Numbered from the stretch's first letter, positions 47,453-59,945 are shown. The stretch: 64,000 nucleotides of DNA from Nageia nagi (GCA_050084985.1 JBITNC010000001.1:107446001-107510000); one strand, 5' to 3'. Made by a program: numbers and translations. The notes: a model not told the origin generated them from the sequence alone.

Positions 47453-47749
47453 GTAGACACCTCCATTTTTGGCACACCTAATGGGACATGAACTAAAATT
47501 CCATATTTTATGAGTGTAAATAGGCTAATAGCCATGTTTGGTGGGCTATCAGTTAGATTCTTCAAATATTATAAGGTTCTTTTAACCTTATTAGCAACTC
47601 TACTATTAACTAGTCAATATTTTGAACCCTGGCACCTCTAGAATGTAGACTTAATAGAAGTAGTACCACAAATTCCTTTAGATAGCCTTGTTTCCAAGAG
47701 TTGTTAATTCTTCTTAAGAGGACTAGGAAAATGATTTCTTAGGTTGTAT
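47453..47749 (+). other. Element E leader, possible primer-binding site
   Basis: The sequence after the LTR reads GTAGACACCTCC and then TTTTTGGCACACC at about 47466-47478. TTGGC-x-C is reminiscent of plant primer-binding sites, but it lies about 15 bp from the LTR edge and the match is weak. No gene. Confidence 0.35.
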
Positions 47750-49250
47750 CTCCTATAATTCTCTTAAGGGCAATCCCACTATTAGCTATATTTGATTCAA
47801 CCCTAGAAAATCCTTCACTTGCTACCAATACTCCAAGCATAGCTCAGCAAGTAGATTTTCTTACTTGGAATAATGGTCACCATTTGGTTATTGCTGCTAA
47901 CTCCCCTACTATACCTCAAGTAACATTCAAAGTTTTGCCTAAGTATGATGGATCTGGTAAAACATTATCAAGATGTATCTTTGTTGGCTTCAAGCTTTAA
48001 TATCATTGATGAAACTATTATGAATAAGTTATTATCATACTCTTTTGAAGGCAAAGTAGTTGAATGGTTTAGAACTCTCACACCTCAATCTATAAATTCT
48101 TAAGAAGAGTTATGTCAAGCTTTAATTAAAAAATTTGCTATGGATGGTGATAATAGTACATTCCTTAGCCTTATAGAATGTATTAAAAGATATCCTCATG
48201 AGTTCATTAATGACTTCAATATCAAATTTAAGAGTACATGGAAGTCTTCTCTAGTAAGGATTAGACTAATAAGTGCATAAGCTCTGGTATATTATATGAA
48301 GGCCTTTCTCCTAGACCTTAATATGCTCATTGTTATTTCAAGAGATACCTTCCTAGATATTTACCAGATAGCAAAAACTTATGAGCATACCTTGGTATCC
48401 TTTGGAAGGATGTAAAATAAAACTATTATGCCATTATTTTTTGATTTACCTCCTAAATAAGTCCCTTAAATTGCTCATCCTAGAGTTTTAGCCTTACCAC
48501 CTCCTCCTAAGCTTATTATTTAGAATTAGATACTAGCATTACCTAATCTTACATCCATTAGTGCTAGTATTGATCTTAAATCTCAAGAAGATAAAAGAAT
48601 AAGGCAATTAGAGGTAACTATCAGAAACCTTACCAATAAGCTCACTCTATAAGAAAGGTAGAATTAAGGTTTTAATTACAGAGGATATGATAATCAATAT
48701 CAACCTAGATTCCAACCCAAGACATTCTAGCCAAAATAATCAAGTGTCCCAAAAATAATTAAAAATGTTGTTATGATTAGTTCTATAGAAAGTGTTGCTC
48801 TAAGCATTATAGAATGGTGTTCCCCATGTTTAGCTTCTCATTTTCTAGACTCATGTATGATTTATCAACATCAATCTTTGGAATTACATTTAGACTAGAT
48901 GGTGGAACTTGCATCAAATCCTACTATTGATCTAACCATGGTAAATTTTTAGCTTCTGAGATATGCTAGAGAATAAACAAACTATGTTTAAACTAGATCT
49001 TCTTCTTCAATAACTCCACAACAACCTCTAGTTACTTAGCAAATTCAAGCATCTATTATAGTTCTAATTAAACCTAAGAAAACTAAGTCTCCCTTAGCCC
49101 AACCTTAGGATCAACAAGATCAATTTTTGGCACATCCAAGTAATATTTTGTAGAATTTGAGTACTAATGTTCTTGCTAAAATAAATCCCACTACATTCAA
49201 AAAATAAGTCCCAAAGAAGGAGAGACCTAATACATTAAGGTATCCTTTTA
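47750..49250 (+). pseudogene. Element E gag with CCHC-like motif
   Basis: The core is readable as QQVDFLTWNNGHHLVIAAN (about 47849-47905) and FKVLPKYDGSG (about 47929-47961), then after a shift SSFNIIDETIMNKLLSYSFE (about 47990-48050) and VVEWFRTLTPQS. KRYPHEFINDFNIKFK follows (about 48186-48233). A CX2CX3HX4C stretch, WCSPCLASHFLDSC (about 48808-48849), is a zinc knuckle one residue shorter than canonical. The capsid sequence differs clearly from A, B, C and D. Several stops. Confidence 0.7.
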
Positions 49251-50067
49251 TTATAGATTATCATAAATAAAAGGTCACTCAATAGTTTAGAACACATCAA
49301 TAAGTGTAATCAAGTAAGTTTTTTCCATATTCTCCATATAATATTATGAAAGAACTGAAGAAAACTCCTTCTAAGATGATTATGTTTGATGTATTAAAGA
49401 TACTAGGTCAATTAGATCTTTTGCAAGAGGCCTTGAAATTAAGAAATAGTAAGAAGAGGGTAAACGAAGGAAATATCATCTTTGTAATATCTAATGATGT
49501 CCCTCTAGCTCCCATAGGTATAAGAAAACCCCCACCATTATATCTATCCCTAAGATTAGAAGGATGGGTAGTAAATAACTATATGATAGATATTAGAGTT
49601 GTAATAACTATGATTTCTAAACTATTGCAAATGAAATGAAGCTGTATATTACAAGATGTATTTATAGTGTCATACAATTAGATTCTTCCTCTGTAGATGT
49701 CATTGATAGTGTTAAAAGGGTCCCAATAACTTGAAATGCATTCCTTGACATTTATGTTATTCAAGATATCATTATGGTTGATCTTCCACCTCTATTTGGA
49801 ATATGTCTATCAAGAGAATTCATTGCTAAATTGGGAGGGTACTTAACTTTATACTATAGTAATATTTTACTTCCCTTTCAAAATAAATAAGTAAAAATTC
49901 TAAATGAGGACACCAAAAGTGTTCATCTGAAGAAGATCAATGAATAAAACTATTTGAATGGTCCTCAACCTGTGGAAGTATTTGAAAGGGATCCACTTAG
50001 AGAATCAATCCTAACAACTAAAGTTATTTTATAAAATGATTTAAATTATTAGGTCATAGATATTTGT
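49251..50067 (+). pseudogene. Element E protease region, damaged
   Basis: The open frame 49346-49639 ends PPPLYLSLRLEGWVVNNYMI, the lead-in to a retropepsin, followed by DIRVV where D-S/T-G-A would be expected, so the catalytic loop is shifted out of frame. Further on MVDLPPLFGICLSREFIAKL (about 49769-49830) and GGYLTLYYSNILLPF (about 49835-49880) are the second half of this protease type. Stops at about 49637, 49732 and 49890. Confidence 0.65.
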
Positions 50068-50530
50068 ATGGGTAATTATTATTTATATGAAGACATGCAA
50101 CCAATCTTGATCATAGTTGAAAAAGAACATGAGATATGGATAATGTACTTTGATGGATCTAGATGTAAGCATGGATGTGGAGTTGGAGTTGTATTCAACT
50201 ATCTAGAAGAATATGAAAAAATTCTCCTTCAGATTCATATGAATTTGTACAAATAATGTTGCTAAATATGAAGCCTTTTATTTAGGATTATCTAAAGCAA
50301 TTAGTATAGGCATCAGATGTCTAATTTTCCATGGTGATTTAAAATTGGTCTTAAAGAAAGTTAAAAACTATATTAGTGCAAAAAATCACTATCTAAAGAC
50401 CTATAAGAATAGAGTTTGGGATTTGTTAGAGTCATCCTTAGCTATAAATTTTATATATATTCCTATAAGGTACAGTCAAATAGCTAATGCACTTTCTAGA
50501 AAAGGGGCATGTTATAATTTTGCTCATTAT
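50068..50530 (+). pseudogene. Element E archaeal-type RNase H located before RT
   Basis: The open frame 50068-50256 contains EIWIMYFDGSRCKHGCGVGV (from about 50131) with the first catalytic Asp. After a shift near 50245, CTNNVAKYEAFYLGLSKA (about 50246-50300) and FHGDLKLVLKKV (about 50327-50362) give the remaining positions; the third Asp is kept. The closing phrase PIRYSQIANALSRKG (about 50462-50506) is the usual end of the domain. In A, B and C the equivalent domain lies after the gypsy RNase H. Confidence 0.8.
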
Positions 50531-51740
50531 AAAAGGGGAGCTCTTGGAGTCAAAGTTCAATGTACGCCTTTAGAACTTGATGCTACAAATTTTTGGCAAG
50601 TATTTAATTCTAATGAGCATAGTATGAACTTTATCTTGGATGAAATAGTAATTAACACTTTTTTTATTCAAGAATTACTTGATTATTTTCAAGAATCAAA
50701 TGTTATCCAACTCAAAAATAATGTTATACTCAAAAGATTACTCTCTCTTGAAAGACTATTTGATTTAGAAGATGTTTAGAAAGCTAAATCTTTGGCCATC
50801 CAAAAGGAGAGTTATGTTTGGCTTGAAATACAATCCAAAAAGTATATAAAAGTAGGTTCAAAGTGTTATAATGAAGAAAAAGTTGTTATGTCTCAAATCT
50901 ATCATGAGTTCTCAAAAGTAATTTCTTGAACTTATGATGATCTTAAGATATATGATAAAAGTGTCATCCAACAAAAAATTGAGTTTGAACTAGATGCCAA
51001 ACCATATAGGCAAAAATAAAGGCTAGTTAACCCAAAAATAGAAGAAGCTATGAAATAAGTATTGATTAAGTTACTTGATTCAAAAATAATGTATCTTATT
51101 AAGCATTCTTCTTAGGTTGCAAATCTGGTTCTTGTTAGAAAGAAAAGTGGAGAAATTAAACTGTGTTGATTTTAAAAATTTGAATCAAGTGTCTCGCAAA
51201 GATAATTATCCTCTCCCACCTATGGAATATATCCTACATATAATTTTTGAAGCTTACTATTTTTCAATGATTGATGGCTACTCAAGGTTTAACCAGATTT
51301 TGGTGAAAGATGAAGATCAATATAAAATTATATTTACAACCAAATGGGGCCCATTTGCTTTTCAAAGAATGCCTTTTGGTCTTTCTAATGTGAGAGATAC
51401 TTTTCAAAGAGCCATGGATCATGAATTTCATGAACTAATAAATAAGATTATCTTAGTCTATCTATATGATATTACAATATTTACTAAAAGCAAAAAGGAT
51501 CATCTAGAACATCTCAGATAAATTTTTTAAAAATACGTGAAATTTGGCATTTTAATTAATCCAAAAAAATCTATTTTTATGGTTAACCAAGGAAACTTAC
51601 TTGGCCACATTATCTCAAAAGAAGGATTAACAATTGATCTAGATAGAGTAAAAGCTATTGAAGCTTTTCCACTCGCTTCCAACAAGAAATTCTTGGAATC
51701 ATTCCTTGGTCAAATAAATTTTATTAGAAAATCCAATTGA
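50531..51740 (+). pseudogene. Element E reverse transcriptase
   Basis: After a linker (50531-50990), RT begins IEFELDAKPYRQK (about 50980-51018). Motifs: LVLVRKKSGEIKLC (about 51125-51166), NYPLPPMEYILHII (from about 51206), FSMIDGYSRFNQI (about 51260-51298) and FQRMPFGLSNVRDTFQRAMD (about 51361-51420). The catalytic box is VYLYDITIFTK (about 51456-51490), where the first Asp of the usual DD pair is Tyr. LLGHIISKEGLTID (about 51597-51638) and SFLGQINFIRK close the domain. The active-site substitution alone would abolish polymerase activity. Confidence 0.85.
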
Positions 51741-52330
51741 TTTTTTAGAAATTGTATCCCTAATCACTTCAATGCTAAAGAAATATGTTATATTCTCATG
51801 GTCAAGTGAAGCAAAACTAGCCTTTAAAGAAATTAAAAAGGCTATAATAGAAGCTCTTGTAGTTAAAAATCTTGATACGTCAAAAGATTTTATCATGTAT
51901 GCATATGGAGCAAAAATAAGCATAGCTACAATTCTAGCATAGAAAGATGATAACAAAGAAGAACATCTAATTGCATTTTATAGCCAAACACTACATCAAT
52001 ACTAGAAAAGGTACTCATTTATTGAAAATCAAGTATTTTTCATAATAAAGGGATTTAAAAAACTAAATCATTATGTCTCCTACAATAGAATTTTGTATTT
52101 ACTATCCATTTATATGTAAGAAATTATGTTATACAAGGAGACTTAGGTGAAAGAAAGGCTAGTTGGATTACTAAAATAATGGAATATGATATAGAAATTA
52201 AGCCAACCAAGTTGATCAAAGGCAGGGCTCTATGTGAAAATATAGTTGAAGCTTCACATATGATTGCTATTATGGAGGACAAGTAGAAACTTAATGAAGA
52301 AAGTGATTGGATTAAGCAAGTTATTTTTTA
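51741..52330 (+). pseudogene. Element E gypsy-type RNase H
   Basis: AKLAFKEIKKAIIEALVVKN (about 51812-51871) and DFIMYAYGAKISIATIL (about 51888-51938), where the first catalytic Asp is replaced by Tyr in YAYGA. HLIAFYSQTLHQY follows (about 51965-52003), then SFIENQVFFIIKGFKKLNHY. The distal part is shifted (GDLGERKASWITKIMEYDIE, about 52139-52198). Confidence 0.75.
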
Positions 52331-53520
52331 TTTTCAAACTAGTAAATGTCCTGAATCTCTAAATAAATTTTAGAGAAGGAGATTCAAGTTGCATGCTTTG
52401 AAGTTTATGATGATAGATGATTATCTATATAGAAAGAAATTTAATCAAACCCTATTAAGATGTATGAATCATGATGAATCCCAAAGAATATCGTATGAAT
52501 TTCATTATGGATTCTCTAGGAGGCATTATAGTGGACCAACTATAACAACAAAAAATTTACAAGCTAGGTATTATTGGCCCACCATATTTCAAGATTCATT
52601 TAAGATTACCTAAGAATGTGATAAATTCAGCAAATTTATAGGAAAAAGAAGGAATGATGTTATTCCTCTTAAACCTATGATAGTTGATGAACCATTTCAA
52701 TAATGGGGCATGAAATTCATTAGTGTTATAAACCCAAATTCCTTAGTAGTACATAGGCTCATCTTGACTGCAATAGACTATTTTACTAGATGGTCAAAAG
52801 TAATGCCATGTAAGAATATAGATCAATAAGCAATGATAGAAATGATCAAAAAGATAATCACTCACTTTGGAATCCCATAAACTATTATCTTAAATAATGG
52901 TCTAGCATTTATTAGAGGTAACTTATCAAACTTTATTGCTAAATATGGGATATATTGGTAATTTCCTTCAAATTATTACCCATAAGGTAATGGATTAGCT
53001 GAATCAACTAATAAAAATCTAACCTTGATCATCAAAAGAACAATTAAATGGAATCCCAAATAGTGGCATACATATGGGTAGATAGAATTTGTAATGAAAA
53101 CATCTCCATATGCACTAGTATATGGTAAAATACCTATGTTACCAATACAAATTGAGTTACTAGCATTAAAAATCTTACAAGAAATGGAGGAAAATGACTT
53201 TGAGCCACTACAATCAAGGTATAATCAGCTATTGAAATTGGAGGAAGACTAAAACAAAGCATATGAGTCATTTCATCATCACCAACATATCATCAAGAAA
53301 TGGCTTGATAAAGAAAATTCCTCTCAAGTGAAGTTTGAACTAGGTGATATTATCCTCAAGTAGGATGAAGAGAGAGCAAAGCCTGAAAGACACTAAAAAT
53401 TTGACTCTCTATGGAGTAGAACTTATATCATCACTCAAGCCATGCAAAGTAATGTGTTTAGGTTATAAGACATCATCAGGTCCTAGGAATTACCTATTCC
53501 TATTAACAAGATCTATTTGA
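52331..53520 (+). pseudogene. Element E integrase
   Basis: The zinc-binding domain is readable in the open frame 52389-52613: YGFSRRHYSGPTITTKNLQA and RYYWPTIFQDSFKI, with the first His and the Cys pair damaged. The core reads WGMKFISVI (Lys for the first Asp, about 52704-52730), AIDYFTRWSKVMPC, LNNGLAFIRGN (Asn for the second Asp) and GNGLAESTNKNLT (Glu kept, about 52987-53025). TSPYALVYGKIPMLPI and the tail to about 53520 follow. Two of three catalytic positions are lost. Confidence 0.8.
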
Positions 53521-53581
53521 AGCATTAGTAGGTGATAGGGTGATCTTGTAACACCCACCAAAGATTGTATAGTGTACATAA

Positions 53582-53628
<47 letters not shown>

Positions 53629-54119
53629 TTTAAGGCTTGTACATCTTTTAGACGTAACTTCCAATAAAGAAGGTAGTCATTAATACTCAACATTAATTTA
53701 GCATGATATAGAGTTAATGTCTATGTGCTGCTAAGCCATCAATTGAATAGGGTAGCATTTAAGGAAAGATTTCTTTGGATTTCTCAAACTATAATATGGG
53801 TATCCTAATTTAAATTTGGCATGCTTCATACCAACTCATCCAACTTATGGTAGCCTAGTATGTTTGATGCATGAATCTTGATACCATAATCATTAATTAC
53901 CATTAATATAAGTCTCACAAATCTTTGATGAATAAAATATCTTGCATATCCTCTGACTCAACACTTAGCCATTTTTTAGCATACCAATTTTTAGAGTCAC
54001 CAGAGCTTACAATTTGCATAGTTGAGCTAAGTAATAAGATACAAAATTACAAGACCTTATAAAATATGGATTACAATTCTCAAATGCAAACTAGATGTTC
54101 TAAAAAGAGTGCTAACACC
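53521..54119 (+). other. Element E spacer between integrase and extra ORF
   Basis: No coding similarity. It includes a 40-bp (AT)n run. This position corresponds to the spacer before additional ORFs in plant Ty3/gypsy elements. Confidence 0.5.
53586..53625 (+). repeat. (AT)n microsatellite
   Basis: Uninterrupted alternating AT for 40 bp. Confidence 0.95.
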
Positions 54120-57100
54120 ATGGCAAATTCCAAATCATTATCTCTAGTTGAAATAGAGCAAGTGGATGACAACTTGATAGCCATTCAAGTGGAATATCTT
54201 GAGAATGCTCTAGGGGTGAACTAGACTAAGATGGGGGTGATAAACCACATTGATACATGGAGGGCTAACTCCAATCACATCCTTATACAATAAATAAGTC
54301 TTAAAGTTTTTGGAAAAGGGAAATCATTAGCATAGTTAAAGAGAGAAATCATTATTGACTAGGGCCTAGCTTATTATGTGCCCTATGAATCATTCACTTG
54401 CCCTGAGCTATTGTATTCAATGGAACATAGGCTTAACCAACAAGGTTATCAAATATGAATGTTCAAGGAACAAAAGCAAGGATAAGAGTCCAAGATAAAA
54501 TTTGAAGTAATATTGGACTACTCCTCTAATTCTATTCTTCAATAATTTGATGTCCCAACTGATTGGAATTTCCATATGAAGAAATAGATTGATTTAAAAA
54601 AAGAAAAGAATTATTTCTATAGTAATAAAAATGAAATGATAAACTATATTCATGAGAGATATGAGGGGAACAAAACCACACAACTTTGGCCAAGCTATGA
54701 GATCACTCTATTTGAAAACAAGAGAGATAGAGAGGTGTTATAGATAGTAATGGTCATTCTAGGGAAGAAAACGCAAATAGAATTAGATGAAGCCATGGTG
54801 CATATCACTTATAATATCATGAGGGCACATGTCTACTATGACTTCCTAGATTTTATTTCTAATGAGATAAAGAGATGTATTTTCAAAATTGAAAAATCAT
54901 ATTTTAGACACTCTTTGTATCTTTGGTGGCTCTTAGCCCATCAAAACCTTGATAAATTTATGGAGGTAGGGTTGCCAATTAAATTGATGAATCCAAGTAC
55001 TATACCAGTACTAATTGATTTGAGGGTGCTAGTATTGAGCAAGTTGCATGGATCATATTATAAGTTCTTGGAAAAATTCTATGTAACAATAGTACAAATG
55101 TTGACAAGAAGACTCCCTAGTAGACTATGCAAGAACACTATGTAGGAGCTATAGAAAGGAAATAAAGTTAGTGATTGGTACTTTCTCAAATATTGTACTA
55201 TGATTATGAGGTATGCATATTTTAAAAAACCTTTTTTCTTGCCTAAATATCTAACTCCTTAGCTATATTCCATAGATATGGGTAGGTAAATATGTGTAAT
55301 AGAGACCAAGTATAGGTCTAAGGGTAGTTTTAAAAATATTATAGATATACCAACTTCTACTAAAAATTTCACTCATTTAGAAGTAGGTTGTAAAAATAGT
55401 ATAACAAAATTTATTGTGCAAAATTTTAGACTAGATATGGTAGAAACCCCATGGATGTATGATCCTATAAGGGAGATGATAAAAATAATAAGGTTGAGTA
55501 AGAAGCACCTAGTCTTTGTCCATGAGTATAGACCTCATGTGGAATATTTTGTAAATAAAACTAAGAAGTAGGAATGTATCCTGAATGGGAATTTACACTT
55601 CTAAACAAGGCCTAGATGACCTTTTAGGGGATAAAAAAATACAAAAACTAGGAATATAAGGGGTAATACTTTGGCCTCAACCTAGATATATTCACCTAGC
55701 TAACAAATTTTGATTAGGACCCTAATAAAATCCATTATTTCATAAAATTTAGATTTGAACATACAACAAAGATTCATCATATTGAAAATGAATTATTTGA
55801 GAAATTTAAATATGATAAATTTTGGGAGGTAGAATATCCTAAAGATCCTTTATCAAAATTTGGCCACCTTCCTCCTAAATTTTGAGGCAAATTAGTTATA
55901 GGAGTGAAATAAATAGAGGTTAGACAACCATTCAACTTACAAGAGCCTACAAATAAGGGAGAATAAAATCCCTTATATGCTACTAATACTTCCTAAGAGT
56001 CTTTTCCAAAAAAGAAAAGGAGAGTTTAGACCCTTGCTCAAAAATAACAAACCTCAAAGAAAGAGGGAAAATCATTAAAAAAACCTCATACTACATAGCC
56101 TAGATCATAGAGAACTGCACCTCCATCTCCTAAAATCATAGAAGAAACTTTAGGGGTTGTGGAAAAAGAAGCAAAAATATTTGATATAGAGGAATTGCAA
56201 GAGCCTTAAAATATAGATGTTAGTGCTAAAAAGAGCTCCCAAAAAAAGAAGAAATCTTAGAAAATAAAGAAGCCTCATAAAAGTAACACATGCAAATTCA
56301 ACAAGATGGAGAAAATGTACTTGGATTAGATGAATATACAATAGCTACTCTTGGAGTTAGACTAGGTGATGATGGTGGTGATGATGATGAATCTGGAAGA
56401 AAAAGAGACTTAGACCCAATGGATAAAGTTGATGATGATGATAAGGTCATGGAAGAAGTAGAAAAAGAAATAGAAATTCAAGATGTTATACCTTAAAAAT
56501 ATTCAAAACCCATTCAATAGGTCATAATGACCACTTTAGGTGTAAATGCTCTTTTTCATTCTTTAATTCTTACAGCCTCCTAGGAGAAGATTAAATCAAT
56601 TTTTTCTACACAAATTTTAGATCCCATTGATTTGGAAACTTTTTTCAATAAACATCCTATACTTCTTGAGCAATAGTTGAGAATTTTGATTAAAGTAATA
56701 GAAATAGAAGATATTAAGATAGCATAGATGTATTTCAAAAAAGGATAACTAGATACTACTCCCATGACTATAATTGATGTGAATATGTAGTGTGCTATGA
56801 CAACTGACCAATCTAGGTTCCTTGTGAATACTTCAATGGTGATTGGTAAAAGTCTCTAGGAAATGGATACTAAGATAAATTAAATTGATCTATATATGAA
56901 AGACTACTCCCTTAAATATGAAATAGTGGTCAAGTTGTAGAACAAAAATAAAGATCTACTTGCAAAGCTTGATAAGCAAAAGTTAGAATTCAAGAAGAGC
57001 TTGATAGAAATAAAGGCTAAGTTAGATACTGCAAATCAAACCATACAATATCTAAAAGCTCAAGCTATAATTATAGATGGCCAAAAGATTAATCAAGTTG

Positions 57101-57947
57101 AGGCTAATTCATAATCTATCATAGTAGCTAACAAAGTATTATCTGATGATAATTCAAAATTGTTGTTGCTAATAAAAGGCTTCCAAAAATCCTTGGTGGA
57201 GAAATTCATAGACAAGATGGTGACCTTATCACATTTACATTTGTTAAAATAATTAATACTATAAGCCATAAAATAGTTCAACATATACACCACTCTCCAC
57301 CAATTGGCTCTAGATATATCAAGATTAGTTATTAAAAAAATATAGAGTCAGTTGAGAGTCTTGATTGATAAATATATAGCTACCATTATGCTCAAGCCAA
57401 GAAAATCATATTTAAGAAGGATCTACCATGTAGGTGAACTCTAATATTTGATGTTCAACAAGTAAGTTAGTAAACACCAACACATAATAGAGCTAGGATT
57501 TATTAACAAATTCTTTAATTATTTGATTGAAATGAAAGCTCCCACATTATGGAAAGAACATAATTTACAAGATAGTGCTGCTAGTTAGGTAGCCAATACT
57601 ATTCAATTCTTTGAGCATTCTATTTTTTAGAAGCAATATTAAATTTATAATAAATAAATGACCTTACTCAAGAAGCAATCATAAGGTTCTTACATGCTAG
57701 GAGGCTAGAGAATGTTTTGATAGGTTTCAAAGTAGATACTATAAAGATTAAAGCATACTCTATTTTTTCACAAGTTAACTATTAAGACCTTAAAGATTTG
57801 AATAAGAAGATGCATCCCTTCCTCCCAATAGAGTTGATTCCACCACCTGAGACTTCTACCAAATCTACATCTGAATAGGCTACTAGAAGCAAAAAGTAAT
57901 GGATCCTATTCTCCAATAGGAAAAGATCCCAAGAGCCAACAAAAGAT
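54120..57947 (+). pseudogene. Element E extra ORF of unknown function (NLS-like motif, coiled coil)
   Basis: Function not recognised. The likely start is the ATG at 54120-54122 (MANSKSLSLVEIEQVDDN). A folded-looking N-terminal region continues through the open part 54750-55145 (HITYNIMRAHVYYDFLDF ... YLWWLLAHQN) and KKHLVFVHEYRPHVEYF (about 55501-55551). A basic/Ser/Pro-rich region follows with PKKKRRV (56006-56026), which looks like a nuclear localisation signal, then an Asp-rich acidic block (open 56290-56496), and a long Lys/Leu-rich segment with heptad-like spacing (about 56896-57250, for example LDKQKLEFKKSLIEIKAKL) that would form a coiled coil. A helical C-terminal part reaches PIELIPPPETSTKS (about 57827-57868). 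Many stops. It has no transmembrane segment or signal peptide that would mark an envelope protein. Confidence 0.6.
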
Positions 57948-59940
57948 TTTATTCTTTCATAATTACACTCTAAGTTGGTGTAACACACTATCATTCTTTT
58001 ATTCTTTCATTCTTTTTATAAAATTCTTTCTATCTCAACTCTGTTCTTTTTAAAATTAAATTTGAGTCTTCTATTTACCCTAAGTCTGAAGAATTATATG
58101 TGTTTTCAAGATTTTGCTATTGTATATATAATCTATATATTGTATATATGGGTCCTTATCTTTGCCATTTTGCCTTATAAATTTCTAGTCAAAGATGATT
58201 GGATGTTGTAATAACTCACAAGGATTAACCTTAATTTGTATTAATAGTCAAATGGGGTGGTAACTATATTTATAAAATAATTATTTATGGGAAGATAAAA
58301 GTTTAAGGAAATTTTCAAAAGTTATTATAAATATAGTGTCTAGGAGTTGTAGATATAGTGTCTAGGAGATATTGTAAATATAGTGTTCAAGATTGGTTGT
58401 AAATACAATGTTTGAAAGTTTTTGTAAATACATAGTTTGAAATTTTTTAAAAATATAATTCCAAGTTATGTCTAAATAATTAATGGAAGGTTCCCAAAAG
58501 TAAACAAACCCTACTAATTTTTAACAACGACATCAAAAAATTTGGCTAAAATTAGTGGATCCTAGAACAAGTAATGGCAAGTGATGATTCATGAAGATCC
58601 CAAATAGAGCCCACCAATTTTAAGAGATGACATTAGAAATTTTGGCTAAAATCAATGAGTTCTTGAACAAGTAATGGTGAGTGATGATTCATGAAGATCC
58701 CAAATAGAGCCCATCGATTTTGAGTGATGATGTCAAAACTTTTAGCTAAAATTAGCAAGTCCCAGAATAAGTAATAGTAGGTGATGATTGATGAAGATCC
58801 TAAATAGAACCCATTAATTTTGAGCAATGAAATCAAAATTTTTGGATAAAATTAATTGCTATTAAGAAGAGCTAGATCATTAATAGAATCTTGAGACAAG
58901 AAATAAGACCCACTAGACTAAGGTAAGAGTAATGGAAAAGAAGTAACACTTGGGTCTACTTGATCTTAAGTGTTGACCCTTGAGGCCCTATTAATGTGTC
59001 AACTTCAACTCAATTCCATATAATAGTGGTAATTTATTCTCAAACTAAGTTGATATACTATTCACAACTCTCCATTACTCTATTCATTTAGAACTATAGT
59101 ATGGATTATCAATGGTTGCAAAGAAGTAGATAGCTATCAATAGAACATAGTGCCAAATCGTACCTATCAAATTGTAGATAAGTACTTATTCAATCAACTA
59201 TAGTAACATCTTCAATTAAGTATAAGTATAAACAAGGAGTAGTTAACAACATGTCAGGAGGATTACAACTCAATGAATATGACTATTCAAAAATTTTAAA
59301 TTCCCAAATAGACATGCTGTTGTTATTTATTCATTGTGTAATCTAACACGATTGTAAAATTTATTCTAAATAGTTTTTTTCATTTGATTAAATCAAGATG
59401 AGTAATTATTTATATTAATGATAGACAACAACCCATTAGGGCATGTAAATGTATAAATGGAGAACTGTTAGAAATCAAAGTGGTCAAACATTGTAGCAAA
59501 TTTGCCTAGGTCTATAAGATACTTTCATATATGATAATGTAAATAGATAATGCTTTGTCCTTTTGCAAAAATTGGTTGTTTATTGCTTTTGTAAATGTTA
59601 TGTATGAGATGATGTCTTAATTTGTGGCTATGCATTATGATTGTGAGATCCCAAGGGTAAAATAGATCGATATTCTTAATCTTGATTATGGATTGCTTCA
59701 TGTGCTATAATGCTCGGGTTGTAAAGTTCTTGTTTTAGTTTCAATTAAATTTATTAATCTCTTTCCTATTACTTTTAACCTTTATAATAGATAGGAACCA
59801 ACCTATAACCCAAAGATTAAGTAGAAAACCCACATGAGTGTATTCCCACAACCTTTTACTTTTTCAAGGAACCTATTATTATGGATAATAGAGAACTTGA
59901 CCAGACCAAAACCTTTGAGGTTACATTATATCAATCAACA
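57948..59940 (+). repeat. 3' LTR of element E
   Basis: About 2.0 kb, aligning with 45555-47452. Ends near AATCAACA. It is about 95 bp longer than the 5' LTR, largely because of extra copies of a roughly 30-bp phrase (GTAAATATAGTGTCTAGGAG variants) at 58320-58455, of which the 5' LTR has about one. It contains the same 100-bp array at about 58500-58860. No clear polypurine tract was identified before it. Confidence 0.8.
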
Positions 59941-59945
59941 TATAC

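Larger units (their letters stand above)
45555..59940 (+). mobile_element. Element E: long-LTR Tat-like Ty3/gypsy element with extra ORF
   Basis: 14.4 kb with LTRs of about 1.9-2.0 kb. On the plus strand: gag, damaged protease, archaeal-type RNase H, RT, gypsy RNase H, integrase, then a 3.8-kb extra ORF region and the 3' LTR. Flanking pentamers are TATAT (45550-45554) and TATAC (59941-59945), an imperfect target duplication. Placing the aRH before RT separates it from elements A, B and C, where aRH follows RNase H. Every domain carries stops and the RT active site is substituted. Confidence 0.85.

Noticed and set aside
53554-53580. TGTAACACCC as a possible LTR start inside E
   Set aside because: No second copy, no matching end and no target duplication were found. 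It probably belongs to the E spacer.
54120-55600. Envelope-like gene downstream of integrase in E
   Set aside because: No signal peptide, no clear transmembrane segment; a nuclear-signal-like motif and coiled coil fit an internal protein better.
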